A DNA stretch of 64,000 nucleotides from Paenibacillus rigui (GTDB taxonomy: Bacteria > Bacillota > Bacilli > Paenibacillales > NBRC-103111), in contig NZ_NMQW01000039.1 in assembly GCF_002234615.1 (NCBI RefSeq), positions 1-64,000 of the forward strand, given 5' to 3'. The notes below the pieces were generated by a model. It was not told where the DNA came from, made no database searches, and worked only from the letters and a program-made list of their open reading frames with translations. Position numbers and translations under genes: made by a program. Position 1 is the stretch's first letter; every line of letters begins with the position of its first letter. Below are positions 35,664 through 44,735 of the stretch, piece after piece.

Positions 35664-36614
35664 TTACTGATATGGTCCTAAAAAGCGTATACCATTAAAA
35701 TGTATCAAATGTGACGGAGCTTCCGCCACCCATACTTCTGTTTCCCAAGCAATCTCAGATAGGTATCTAGCCATAATAGACCTTGAGGGGAATGCAGTGA
35801 CATATACAATTCCCGCCGAACAATCTTTAAACAATCGTGCCAATTCGTTATGACGTTTTCCATCAACAGGTCCATGGCTGGTTACGGATTCAATCAGGAG
35901 TAACCAATCCTTCTCTGGATAATATAAAACCACATCCGGCATTTTACCATGAGAATCTACAGTAACACCAAGTTTTTCAAGTAATGCCTTATCAAAATAC
36001 CCATTCTTGTCTCCAGTTTCGCCCGCGTAAATAAGAACGCCCCCAGGTACATAACGGGGTCCAAAATCTTCAATAATTGCTTTAATAAGTTCGCTGTGTT
36101 CTCCAGGGCTTATATGGATCTCTTTCCCAGGAGCGACCTGAATAGGAATTTTATTTTGTTCTCTTTCCATTGCGTACTGTTCAGCTAAAGTCTGTCTTTC
36201 ACTAAGATACTCTGCCAACTTAAGCTCAAAGTTGGGTTGTCCGAACGTTTTAAGTAATTGCAAGGCTTGAGGTTCGATTTGATATACGGCTTTTGGGCTA
36301 TTAACTGGACGTTTAGGATTATCAGGGTTATATAATGCAATCCCTGCATCAACAAGTTGGTGCATTGAAAAACGTCTAAAGGTCTCTCTTGTATTCGGTG
36401 CGTATTCTCTAGCATAGTAGTCTCTACTAAAATCCATCATAGGGGTTATTCCAATAAGAGGTGCTTCTGCATCCTGCCAATTTCTATCCGGTGTTATGTT
36501 TAATAGAGCAAGTAAACAGAGAGCAGTCCGCTCATTATGTTGACCTTTAGGTAGACCTAGATACTTTATCAATTGTAATGCTTCATCAATTTTGCTTTGG
36601 CGGGCATCGGTCAA
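35664..36614 (-). CDS. Type II restriction endonuclease, BsuBI/PstI family
   Basis: 316 residues from TTG, which overlaps the methylase stop in TTGA, so translation is coupled. N-terminal winged-helix-like recognition part; C-terminal nuclease with ISPGEHSELIKAIIEDFGPR, MPDVVLYYPEKDWLLLIESV and the end WVAEAPSHLIHFNGIRFLGP, all diagnostic of the family. D of MPDV and E of IESV are the expected metal ligands. BsuBI and PstI cut CTGCAG; this enzyme probably does too, but specificity is inferred. Length equals BsuBI (316). Confidence 0.93.
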   Translation of the reverse strand: MTDARQSKIDEALQLIKYLGLPKGQHNERTALCLLALLNITPDRNWQDAEAPLIGITPMMDFSRDYYAREYAPNTRETFRRFSMHQLVDAGIALYNPDNPKRPVNSPKAVYQIEPQALQLLKTFGQPNFELKLAEYLSERQTLAEQYAMEREQNKIPIQVAPGKEIHISPGEHSELIKAIIEDFGPRYVPGGVLIYAGETGDKNGYFDKALLEKLGVTVDSHGKMPDVVLYYPEKDWLLLIESVTSHGPVDGKRHNELARLFKDCSAGIVYVTAFPSRSIMARYLSEIAWETEVWVAEAPSHLIHFNGIRFLGPYQ

Positions 36615-38107
36615 AGTATTTCCTCCACTTTCTTATCTATCTGTTCTTGTTCTATTTTACCAGAATTGGTTAGTGTCCAACTACCTAATTCCATCAAAAC
36701 TTGTTTACTTGGAAATTTCATTGTACGAAGGTCTGTTGCATTGACTTGTGTATGCCCATTGAAAATTCGAAAGTATTGATCGACTAAGGTAGAATTTAGG
36801 TAGACAAATAAGCCATACGCGAGTTCTCTAGGAATTCCCTGTTTGTTTGAATGTAAGACATTCAAACTGTTTTCAAATGCTACTACATCAGTATCAAATT
36901 TTTCTGGGTCTAATACTCCTGCTACAACTCTTTTCTTTTCTTCTTTGGAAGAAAATCTTTTTACAACGGTATAGTAGCCATTAGGGTACATTGATTTTTC
37001 AGTCGTATCATCTCTAATTATTGCATTCGGATTCTTCATTTCTTTTGGCCATTCCGTATACTGTCCTACAAAATGATTAGGATAGAAAAGCGGAACAGTA
37101 TTTTCTTCTGGCATAGCCCGTAGACTTCCTCTTGTGCGAAAATCGACGACAGGACCTGTCGAGACTTGAACACCTATATCTTGTAGAGAATATATGATCT
37201 TATCTGACTCAACGATAGGATTTTCGACCGATGAAGTTGGAATGTGAATAAATTTCTCAGTATCTGTGGACGAAACAATTCGTTCAAACGGACGTGTTTT
37301 TGTAACGTAATCATTAAAGCTACCATCAGTAGAAGTAGATACTGTGACATCACCTTGGATTCCGCCGCGTTCTAACATAATGATTACGTTCTCTTGTAAT
37401 ACCTCATTATCCTTAAATGCTTTATCCCTTGACTCAAAAAGGTGTAGGTGATGAATAGCGGCTTTTTCAAGTAGATACTGTCTAAATCTTCGGAAGTACG
37501 GACCATTACAAAAACTACGAGGGATAATTGCAACTATTTGCCCCCCCTCTTCCATCAAAGCGAGTGATAAAGCAATAAAAGCTGAATACAAATTGCCTGT
37601 TTCGATTCCAACAGACCGGAGTAACTTCCGATGTCTTGAGTCACTGGCGATTTGTTTATATGGCGGATTCAAAATAGCATGTGTAACTCGAAGTTGATTG
37701 TTTTGATCAAGTAGTGTTTTATTATCTAGTAGAGTTTGTACTGCCCATTCAATAAAATCGTCAGACATTATTTGACTACTCAGATTAAGTTTCTCAGAAA
37801 ACATTTGAATTGAGTTTGTTAAATGTCCCCTCAAAATACTATCGATTTCAAACGCGACGACATTTGCTGATTGTGCTAAATTATTGTTGATAAGACGTTC
37901 TAAGTAAGCACATGTTAGCGAACCAACTCCGGCTCCTGCATCGAGTATATAATGAGCTTTTAAATGCTTTTCTCTAAAGAGGGAAGCCATATACTTTGCA
38001 ACACTCATTGGTGTCATAAATTGACCTAATTCTGATCTTTTTTTTGAGTTCAGTAACTGATTTGCTTCAATTCTTGTATTGTCAACTTTTTCAAGTAAAG
38101 TCGTCAT
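36611..38107 (-). CDS. N6-adenine DNA methyltransferase, M.BsuBI/M.PstI type
   Basis: About 498 residues from the ATG after GAGGTGCATCTA. SAM motif LDAGAGVGSLTCAYLE, the N-terminal RSELGQFMTP, and catalytic motif LNPPYKQ show an N6-adenine gamma-type methylase; the C-terminal half is the target-recognition part. It protects DNA against the adjacent endonuclease. It is the only methylase seen in the island, though two intact family endonucleases are present. Its start lies 88 bp from the divergent glycosylase gene. Confidence 0.93.
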   Translation of the reverse strand: MTTLLEKVDNTRIEANQLLNSKKRSELGQFMTPMSVAKYMASLFREKHLKAHYILDAGAGVGSLTCAYLERLINNNLAQSANVVAFEIDSILRGHLTNSIQMFSEKLNLSSQIMSDDFIEWAVQTLLDNKTLLDQNNQLRVTHAILNPPYKQIASDSRHRKLLRSVGIETGNLYSAFIALSLALMEEGGQIVAIIPRSFCNGPYFRRFRQYLLEKAAIHHLHLFESRDKAFKDNEVLQENVIIMLERGGIQGDVTVSTSTDGSFNDYVTKTRPFERIVSSTDTEKFIHIPTSSVENPIVESDKIIYSLQDIGVQVSTGPVVDFRTRGSLRAMPEENTVPLFYPNHFVGQYTEWPKEMKNPNAIIRDDTTEKSMYPNGYYTVVKRFSSKEEKKRVVAGVLDPEKFDTDVVAFENSLNVLHSNKQGIPRELAYGLFVYLNSTLVDQYFRIFNGHTQVNATDLRTMKFPSKQVLMELGSWTLTNSGKIEQEQIDKKVEEIL

Positions 38108-38195
38108 TAGATGCACCTCTTCGTACGTAAGTCTATCAAATTATTGTATATCAGTGAGTGCAATGAAACAATAACAATTAATTGGAGGATTGACG

Positions 38196-38822
38196 ATGGT
38201 TTCAAATTCAAAGGCAGATATACTTGCACAATATACTTTATCATTAGCAAACTTCGAAATCGTTACTAGTATTGACGGTGGTTATAACCATATTGGTGCA
38301 ACTATAGTTGATGGTATCTTACAATCAGGGCTAAGGTACGAAACAGTCGTCAAACCGCGTGTGGATAAAATACGAATGAATTATCCAGATGCAAACACTT
38401 CAAGCAAGTTTTTATATTTATTAGAACGAGTACCCGCAAGTAATTTGCTTCAATCAAATAGTGGTGTATCCTTTAAAGGAAGGAAACCTGACTACATACT
38501 TAAAGTAACTAATTTCTTTATTGAAAATGAGATTGAAACAGAAGAGGATTTGAAAAAATGGCTTGAATTATCCAGTAACGAAAGGAAACTCAAAAAATTA
38601 AAAGGGATTGGAAATAAAACGGTTGATTACTTTAAAATATTAGTGGGGATAGAAACAACAGCAATTGACCGTCATCTTGAAAACTTTATTAAAGAAGCCG
38701 GAGTCATTGCAACTGGTTATAAGGAATGTCAGGATATTATTAATGACGCGGCTGAGTTGCTAAAGGTAAATAAAGCACATTTTGATTATAGTATCTGGAA
38801 GTATATGTCCAATAAATCATGA
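38196..38822 (+). CDS. HhH-GPD family DNA glycosylase-like protein
   Basis: 208 residues from ATG after GGAGGATTGACG. The helix-hairpin-helix LKGIGNKTVDYFKILVG is followed by TAIDRHLENF, whose aspartate is in the catalytic position of the HhH-GPD superfamily. The Lys of the loop (bifunctional lyase type) is not obvious, and there is no four-cysteine iron-sulfur cluster, so a monofunctional base excision enzyme or a DNA-binding relative is possible. Divergent from the methylase and followed by a Ham1-type gene on the same strand. Confidence 0.68.
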   Translation: MVSNSKADILAQYTLSLANFEIVTSIDGGYNHIGATIVDGILQSGLRYETVVKPRVDKIRMNYPDANTSSKFLYLLERVPASNLLQSNSGVSFKGRKPDYILKVTNFFIENEIETEEDLKKWLELSSNERKLKKLKGIGNKTVDYFKILVGIETTAIDRHLENFIKEAGVIATGYKECQDIINDAAELLKVNKAHFDYSIWKYMSNKS

Positions 38823-38887
38823 CCCAAAGAGTATTCTTGAGAGAATACGATTATAACTAACTTTTTACGAGAGGCATGGATGAACTA

Positions 38888-39451
38888 ATGAAAGAGATAG
38901 TTTTCGTTACAAGTAACAAAGGAAAAATAGCATCTGCTCAAAAAGACTTGAAGAATATTGTGGTACATGCTTACGAAGCAGAACTCATTGAACCTCGAAG
39001 TGATGATATTAATGAAATTGCAAGGCAGAAAGTATTACAAGCTTATAGTATTGTAAAGCGACCTTGCATTTCACTAGATGCAGGATTTTTCATTTCACAG
39101 CTAAATGGATTCCCAAGAACGTATGTTAATCATATGTTGGATACCATCGGAATCAATGGGATTTTGAAATTATTAAAAGATGAAGTAAATAGAAATTGTG
39201 AATTTAGATCTTGCTTAGCTTATTATGATGGTGACGAAATGAAATTTTTCGAAAGTAAATCACCAGGTAGAATATCCAATGAGATCAGAGGTAATGATAA
39301 CGAAAAAAAATGGTCAGACTTATGGTTTATTTTTATGCCAGAGCAATTCAATAAAACTTTAGCAGAGTTTAGTACCGAAGATTTTGATCAATATAATAAA
39401 ATAAAAGAAGATTCTTGTATGCTTAAATTCGGAGAATGGTACAGTAAATAA
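38888..39451 (+). CDS. Ham1/RdgB-type non-canonical NTP pyrophosphatase
   Basis: About 187 residues from MKEIVFVTSNKGK; an ATG 12 bases upstream lies too close to GAGAGG. FVTSNKGKIASAQKDL is the nucleotide-binding start of the ITPase family, and ISLDAGFFISQLNGFPR matches the LEDSGL...LNGFPG catalytic region, with Asp retained. RdgB homologues hydrolyse dITP, dXTP and similar NTPs to monophosphates. The protein departs from housekeeping RdgB (SLDAG for the usual EDSG), so a different substrate is likely. It lies 65 bp past the glycosylase gene. Confidence 0.75.
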   Translation: MKEIVFVTSNKGKIASAQKDLKNIVVHAYEAELIEPRSDDINEIARQKVLQAYSIVKRPCISLDAGFFISQLNGFPRTYVNHMLDTIGINGILKLLKDEVNRNCEFRSCLAYYDGDEMKFFESKSPGRISNEIRGNDNEKKWSDLWFIFMPEQFNKTLAEFSTEDFDQYNKIKEDSCMLKFGEWYSK

Positions 39452-39499
39452 TTTATACTTAAGAATTATTACCGAAAATTTGATTTTATTATAGTCATC

Positions 39500-39525
39500 C
39501 ACGCGGCGATAATTGTTGCCGCGTG
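39500..39525. repeat. 8-bp GC-rich inverted repeat between convergent genes
   Basis: CACGCGGC and GCCGCGTG surround a 10-nt loop. It lies between the Ham1 gene (+) and the HTH gene (-). Without a T-run it is a weak terminator candidate at best. Confidence 0.45.
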
Positions 39526-39536
39526 AACGCAGTTCC

Positions 39537-39887
39537 TTAATTTACATACAATGAGTATATATCCAATAAATTATCTAAACCATCAAAGAGATCTCTGGTT
39601 TTTGGACATCGATAAGATTCAATCGAATTATGACTTGATACCTGAGAAGTATTAATAATTTGGGATTGAGTCAAAAGATAGTTATTGGGTATGTCAAAGC
39701 TTTCGTTAATTCTTACTACAAGTTTGTTATAAAGAACTGGGTCCGTTACACAAGACATTAATAATTTATCGATCATTGGTCTTGGGATACCTGTAAGTTT
39801 TGATAGTGATAATTTTGAATAGCCTCTTTCACGAATGAAAAGGAGTAGATTTTTGGCGATTGTGTTTTGATGTTCAAAAAAGTTCAA
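39537..39887 (-). CDS. Small helix-turn-helix protein
   Basis: 116 residues from TTG with AAAGGAG 11 bases upstream. Residues about 12-60 (GYSKLSLSKLTGIPRPMIDKLL) look like a Cro/C1-type HTH. The C-terminal half is not recognised. It lies 79 bp downstream of the DGQHR gene on the same strand and may be its co-transcribed partner or regulator. Confidence 0.6.
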   Translation of the reverse strand: MNFFEHQNTIAKNLLLFIRERGYSKLSLSKLTGIPRPMIDKLLMSCVTDPVLYNKLVVRINESFDIPNNYLLTQSQIINTSQVSSHNSIESYRCPKTRDLFDGLDNLLDIYSLYVN

Positions 39888-39966
39888 GGATGATGTTTCT
39901 CCTTTCTTGTAATTATTTAGTTACATACTTCAAACTCTCAAAACAAATGGTATTTAACAACGAACA

Positions 39967-40956
39967 TTAAATCATGATGGCTTGTAGATCCATTGCAAGT
40001 GTTTTTGATCCATTTAATCCCTTTAGGTAACGTAGCGGACCGTTTACAGACCAATCAACTGTTTTGAGTTTCCCAATACCTTTTTGAACATTTTGAAAAT
40101 CAATTTGTTTACGGGTTTTGTGTTTACAGTTAAGTAGTAATTCTTTTCCGGCTATTGATAATGCCTCAAGGCACACAATATGTGTGAGTCTGTACTCGTT
40201 ATAGTCATTCCATTCTTCGCTAAGAACTCCTCGGATACTTAAGAAATATGTTAAAGCTATATTGAGTTTTTCTTCCTTTGAGAAAGAAGACATTGTCGGT
40301 TCATTTGTTAGAATGTGTAAAACCCGATAAACGTTTTGTAGCGTCACATGCCTACCTTTTGAACGCTTTCCGGTAATCGTACCGATTTGGTGAAAGGGGC
40401 TTTCTGTTCTAGTCACTAGTTCAGTAGCAACCCAGCTAAGATCATCTAAATCTCTACGGAGATATTTGCTTAATGATAGCCCAATCCCTTTAGCCTTCGT
40501 GTTAATAGTATCGAATAAGTTTATCTCTTCATCTTCATCCAAATAATGGTACGCGACAAATGGAATGTTAATTTCTGAACTTGTTTCTTGAGAATAGATT
40601 TGTGCTCCCCCAATACGATGCTGTCCATCTATATTCGAAGCTTTTGCTTTACATAACAATCTACCGAAGCTTGGTCGATCCTTATCATATGGAACAAACT
40701 CCCACTGTGACGCGGCATTTAATAATATTGGTGAAAAAAGTGCATCATCGCCTCTCGATAAATACTTAGCAAAATCGTAGCACCGTTTCTTGTCAACGGG
40801 TCGCTGATATCCCTTTCCCGTCTTCATGTCATATGGTTTTACGTACACCAGTTGATGACTAAGTGAAGAAAGGAATGAACCTTGGTACATCACCTTTCCA
40901 CGCATTTTGCCCATAAGTACATTTTCAATAACCATATGTGTTGATAGTATATTCAT
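39967..40956 (-). CDS. DGQHR-domain protein (DndB-like)
   Basis: About 329 residues; GGAGGTAGTTT precedes GTG/ATG starts at 40959/40956. ASNIDGQHRIGGAQIYS is the DGQHR motif; INLFDTINTKAKGIGLSLSK is the second conserved block. The domain is related to ParB-like proteins and is found in DndB, the regulator of DNA phosphorothioation, and near 7-deazaguanine DNA-modification genes. No dnd or dpd synthesis genes are present here, so it is either a solitary defence protein or part of a new module with the neighbouring glycosylase, Ham1 and HTH genes. Confidence 0.75.
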   Translation of the reverse strand: MNILSTHMVIENVLMGKMRGKVMYQGSFLSSLSHQLVYVKPYDMKTGKGYQRPVDKKRCYDFAKYLSRGDDALFSPILLNAASQWEFVPYDKDRPSFGRLLCKAKASNIDGQHRIGGAQIYSQETSSEINIPFVAYHYLDEDEEINLFDTINTKAKGIGLSLSKYLRRDLDDLSWVATELVTRTESPFHQIGTITGKRSKGRHVTLQNVYRVLHILTNEPTMSSFSKEEKLNIALTYFLSIRGVLSEEWNDYNEYRLTHIVCLEALSIAGKELLLNCKHKTRKQIDFQNVQKGIGKLKTVDWSVNGPLRYLKGLNGSKTLAMDLQAIMI

Positions 40957-41089
40957 CACATAAACTACCTCCAAATCATTTTATATTGTAATAATAGATC
41001 TTATAAGATCTAAATTCAAACGGAAATATATGTTATAAGTATGTTTAAGTTTTGGGTATACTTGCCTACTCTAAAAGAGGGGTGAGTTA

Positions 41090-41443
41090 TTGAAAAACCT
41101 GTTGACTATAGTCGGTGAACGTATCAGATTTTTCAGGAAAAATCGTGGGTTAACTCAGGAGCAACTTGGAGAAAAAGTTGAACTTCCGCAATCATACATC
41201 GGTGGAATTGAACGGGGCGAGAAGAACATCTCTTTGGAGACATTGGAACGGATAGTTGATGCATTGAAAATTGAACCCTCTGATGTTTTAACAAGCGGGA
41301 AGAAAAGGAATACGAAGGATGAAATATTAATTGATAAAATCTTATTGAACCTACAGGGGCGAAGTCCGATAGAAATTGAAATAATACATAATCTCATTGC
41401 CGATGTTTTAAAAGCATTCGATAACCGCAATAATACTAAATAA
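41090..41443 (+). CDS. XRE-family regulator (restriction C-protein-like)
   Basis: 117 residues from TTG after GAGGGGTGAG. The N-terminal 65 residues are a clear Cro/C1 HTH (RGLTQEQLGEKVELPQSYIG, then GIERGEKNISLETLERI). The remaining tail is helical. Size and form suit control proteins of type II restriction systems as well as antitoxins. It is followed 57 bp later by an unknown gene on the same strand. The solitary endonuclease at 42,646 is convergent with that gene. Confidence 0.8.
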   Translation: MKNLLTIVGERIRFFRKNRGLTQEQLGEKVELPQSYIGGIERGEKNISLETLERIVDALKIEPSDVLTSGKKRNTKDEILIDKILLNLQGRSPIEIEIIHNLIADVLKAFDNRNNTK

Positions 41444-41500
41444 AGCCTTGTCATTTTTGATTTTATTTTTCCTTATATTAAAGAAAAAAGGACTGTACTA

Positions 41501-42538
41501 ATGGATACTTTCAATGAAATTGCTTTGTCAAGAATCGCTACAATAATAGATAAAAAACAAATAATCAGAACTCGAAATAACGCAACGTGGGATAGGATAC
41601 TTTCAAATTCCGGACAAAGTGACCTGTATGAGACGTATAGCAGTTTTTTGAAGCCATACTCCTACAATGGACAATATCAAAATAATAATCCTAGATTTGA
41701 TGAGTTTTTCTCAGCTATCAAAAATATCTTAAAAACTGTATATGCAAATGGGGAAAACACCGATAAGTTCATAATCCTCATAAGTTCCATTGTTGATGAA
41801 ATTGACTTAAATGACTTGTTTGATCGTGAAATAGACGACTTGCTCCATAATAAATCCCGCGGTTTCTACTTTTCATTAAGTGATTTTTTTAAAGACAACT
41901 CGGATGAAGAAGGTCTAAATTTAATTATGGAGAGTTCTGTTGCTGACTATCAGGAATTACTGCATAACCTTCATATCCTAAATTTGGATATTTCGTTCAC
42001 TAATAGTAAATTAATACTGAGACCATTTACTGAACAAAGTGGGAATCGAAACACTTCGTTGTTAGTCGATTGGCTTAATGAAACATATCCTGAAATAGGA
42101 AGATCGTATAAAGAGGCTGTTGAAAACTACATAAGCGGTCAACCTGTTCCTTGTTTATCCAGTTGTCGTAATGTTATAACTGGAATATTCAGCGAGTTTA
42201 AAGATGATGGAAACAAATGGGTTAAGGGCCTACAAAAACTTAGCACAGATACATTTATCGAGAAAGTTATTACCCCCAATAATATTGTACAAGGCTCGGC
42301 GAATAAGAACATTATATTCGATGATCAGACGAAGCAGTTCAACTATCCAAGATTCACACTTTTTTACAACCTCTACTCCTTAACATCCGACTTGGGGGCA
42401 CACATTAATGAAGCTCCAAAGATTGATGGTGTACTATTTCCAGAAGTAGCCACCTTAAACGATGCATTATTGGGACTAAGGATGACGGAAGATGTATTAA
42501 TTTGGGTTAAAGAGCGACTTAAGACTTACGCAAAATAA
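41501..42538 (+). CDS. Unknown protein, possible abortive-infection effector
   Basis: 345 residues, AAGGACTGTACTA before the ATG. No family securely recognised. Mostly helical. The C-terminal part (FTLFYNLYSLTSDLGAH, then LGLRMTEDVLIWVKERL) resembles the HEPN-like C-terminal domain of some Abi proteins, with R/H-type polar positions, but no strict R-x4-6-H motif is seen. Pairing with the XRE gene upstream suggests a regulated toxin or effector. A strong terminator follows directly. Confidence 0.5.
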   Translation: MDTFNEIALSRIATIIDKKQIIRTRNNATWDRILSNSGQSDLYETYSSFLKPYSYNGQYQNNNPRFDEFFSAIKNILKTVYANGENTDKFIILISSIVDEIDLNDLFDREIDDLLHNKSRGFYFSLSDFFKDNSDEEGLNLIMESSVADYQELLHNLHILNLDISFTNSKLILRPFTEQSGNRNTSLLVDWLNETYPEIGRSYKEAVENYISGQPVPCLSSCRNVITGIFSEFKDDGNKWVKGLQKLSTDTFIEKVITPNNIVQGSANKNIIFDDQTKQFNYPRFTLFYNLYSLTSDLGAHINEAPKIDGVLFPEVATLNDALLGLRMTEDVLIWVKERLKTYAK

Positions 42539-42579
42539 GCAATAAAGGCAAAACTCGTTCTGAGTTTTGCCTTTATTGC
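42539..42579. terminator. Strong bidirectional terminator
   Basis: An 18-bp perfect stem (GCAATAAAGGCAAAACTC and its complement) around GTTCT, T-rich after it. It lies between the convergent unknown gene and the solitary endonuclease. Confidence 0.9.
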
Positions 42580-42645
42580 TTATTTTAGCCTTCCCTTCGT
42601 TTTTGTAGGTTTGACCATTTGCCCAACAATTGTCTTGAAATTTAA

Positions 42646-43584
42646 TTAACGAGGACCCAAAAAACGATCCCCATTTAGATGAATCATGTGATCAGGATTT
42701 TCAGCAATCCAAATTTCAGTGTCCCATGCAATTTCATCAATAAATTTTTTAAAACCATTCTTGCTGGACATATCAAGAAATGCGGTCACATATACAATGC
42801 CGCTCGTACAGTTTTCAAGCATATTTTTTATGTCATTCATTCTTTTGACGGAAACAGGTCCTACCGAGGTTACCGCTTCAATAAAGTATAACCAATCCTT
42901 ATCACTTCGATATAAAATTACATCAGGTAATTTATCATTATCTGTTAACTTAACTCCCAATCCCTTAAGTTTCTTACCTTTTTTAACCAAATCCTTTTTT
43001 GCGGTATCACCTACATAGAGAACTTTTGAACCTGGAGCGAACCGTGGAGCAAACTCTTCGATAATCGCTTTTTGAAGTTTATTGTGTTTCCCAGGACTAA
43101 AATGCAAAGCTTCACCGTCAATAACAACGGGGATCCGGTTTATTTCTCTTTTTTGGGCATATTTCTGTATCAAGGTTTCCTTACCTTCGAGATATTTTGC
43201 GAGTAGCCCTTCCCATGCATCCGTGCCATAATTCTTTATCAGATCCAAAATCTCATCAGTTAATTGATAAGAGTATTTGGGGCTATTAGTAGCTCTATCC
43301 GTATCAACAATATTTCTTACAGTGATAGCGGCATCACAGAACTGGTGTACGGTACTTTTTCTAAAACCCTCTCTACTACCAGTTTTGTACAATTTTCCAT
43401 AATAGTTTGCAGTGAACTCCATTATTTCTGAAATTCTTTTCTCATGACTACTAGCATTCACCCAATCGTCATGTTCCATGAGTGATGCTAATGCCAAGAA
43501 TGTATATGCACTACGGTCGTTATATTGTGTTTTAGGCATCCCCAAAGACATCAATATATCTTTTGCTTCCTCAATCTTTCCCAC
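42646..43584 (-). CDS. Second, solitary BsuBI/PstI-family restriction endonuclease
   Basis: 312 residues from GTG after AAGGAGTAGATCTTT. Same layout as the enzyme at 35,664: FSPGKHNKLQKAIIEEFAPR, LPDVILYRSDKDWLYFIEAV, WIAENPDHMIHLNGDRFLGP, with the expected Asp and Glu kept. It has no methylase next to it. If it shares CTGCAG specificity, the methylase at 36,611 would protect against it. It is divergent enough from the first copy to be an independent acquisition rather than a recent duplication. It follows the island thyA on the same strand but a terminator lies between. Confidence 0.9.
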   Translation of the reverse strand: MGKIEEAKDILMSLGMPKTQYNDRSAYTFLALASLMEHDDWVNASSHEKRISEIMEFTANYYGKLYKTGSREGFRKSTVHQFCDAAITVRNIVDTDRATNSPKYSYQLTDEILDLIKNYGTDAWEGLLAKYLEGKETLIQKYAQKREINRIPVVIDGEALHFSPGKHNKLQKAIIEEFAPRFAPGSKVLYVGDTAKKDLVKKGKKLKGLGVKLTDNDKLPDVILYRSDKDWLYFIEAVTSVGPVSVKRMNDIKNMLENCTSGIVYVTAFLDMSSKNGFKKFIDEIAWDTEIWIAENPDHMIHLNGDRFLGPR

Positions 43585-43610
43585 AAAGATCTACTCCTTC
43601 TCAATATTCA

Positions 43611-43645
43611 AAAAACCCTCTCCTCCACTTCGGAGTAGAAGGTTT
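43611..43645 (-). terminator. Terminator of the island thyA
   Basis: On the minus strand AAACCTTCTACTCC pairs with GGAGGAGAGGGTTT and TTTTG follows. It lies 30 bp past the thyA stop and before the solitary endonuclease. Confidence 0.72.
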
Positions 43646-43676
43646 CTGCGTAGTTTGCCGCGGTGTATGCACTTTT

Positions 43677-44633
43677 TCAAACTGCTACTGGTGCTTTTAT
43701 CGTTGGATGAGGATCGTATCCCTCTAACTTGAGATCATCTACCTCAAAGTCAAAAACAGATTTTTTTGAGGTATTCAACTTAAGGGTTGGCAGGGCTTTT
43801 GGATCCCTGCTAAGCTGAGTATTAATTTGATCCAAGTGATTAATGTAAATATGTGCATCTCCTATTGTGTGTACAAAATCCCCCACACCTAATCCACATT
43901 CGTGTGCGATCATGTGAGTCAATAGGGCATAACTTGCAATATTAAATGGTATCCCCAGGAACACGTCTCCACTCCTCTGATACAACTGGCACGACAATTT
44001 ATTATTGGACACATAGAATTGATAGAGACTATGACATGGGGGCAAAGCACTAGTTGGTACATCTTCCGGTGACCATGCCGTAACAATCAGTCTTCGGGAA
44101 TCAGGATTTCTTTTAATAGTCTCTATGACATCCTTTAATTGATCAATCGTTTCGCCTTTCGATGTCTTCCAGTTTCTCCACTGCTTTCCGTATACGTTTC
44201 CTAAATCACCAAATCTCTCCGCAAAGCAATCATCGTCTAAAATATTTCGTTTGAAGATCTCCAGTTGCTCTTTGTATTGTTTGTTGAATTCATGATCTTG
44301 TTGAGAACGAAGTCCAAAGTTCCTCATATCCGGTCCTGAATATTCGTCACTTTCAATCCATTTTAAAAATGCCCACTCATTCCAAATATTATTGTTATTT
44401 TGCAAAAGATATCGAATATTCGTGTCGCCTTTGATGAACCAAAGAAGCTCACTTACAACTAAACGAAAAGGAACACGCTTTGTTGTTATTAAAGGGAAAC
44501 CCTCGTTTAAATCAAATCGCATCTGATATCCAAACACAGAACGTGTCCCAGTACCCGTTCTATCCTCTTTACTCGTCCCATTTTCGAGAATATGCTTAAG
44601 TAGATTGATGTATAAATATTCACTATTACTCAT
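43677..44633 (-). CDS. thyA: Replacement thymidylate synthase carried by the island
   Basis: 318 residues, ATG after AAGGGGTG. Full set of ThyA features: KEDRTGTGT with the dUMP-phosphate arginine, [20 protein letters not shown], a ~50-residue insertion (about residues 87-140) typical of the longer Lactobacillus/Bacillus type, catalytic [34 protein letters not shown], and KAPVAV end. It converts dUMP to dTMP with methylene-folate. The host gene is of the short 264-residue type, so this is a foreign allele, not a duplicate. Its ATG overlaps the TGA closing the truncated host frame (ATGA), giving likely translational coupling and use of the host promoter. Confidence 0.97.
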   Translation of the reverse strand: MSNSEYLYINLLKHILENGTSKEDRTGTGTRSVFGYQMRFDLNEGFPLITTKRVPFRLVVSELLWFIKGDTNIRYLLQNNNNIWNEWAFLKWIESDEYSGPDMRNFGLRSQQDHEFNKQYKEQLEIFKRNILDDDCFAERFGDLGNVYGKQWRNWKTSKGETIDQLKDVIETIKRNPDSRRLIVTAWSPEDVPTSALPPCHSLYQFYVSNNKLSCQLYQRSGDVFLGIPFNIASYALLTHMIAHECGLGVGDFVHTIGDAHIYINHLDQINTQLSRDPKALPTLKLNTSKKSVFDFEVDDLKLEGYDPHPTIKAPVAV

Positions 44634-44735
44634 GATAATACACCCCTTACTCCATTTCCACCAAATACTACTTGGGAGAAATGCGTACAACCCCTGAAAA
44701 CATTGCGTTGTCCCCATTTCACCCATTTTTTTATA

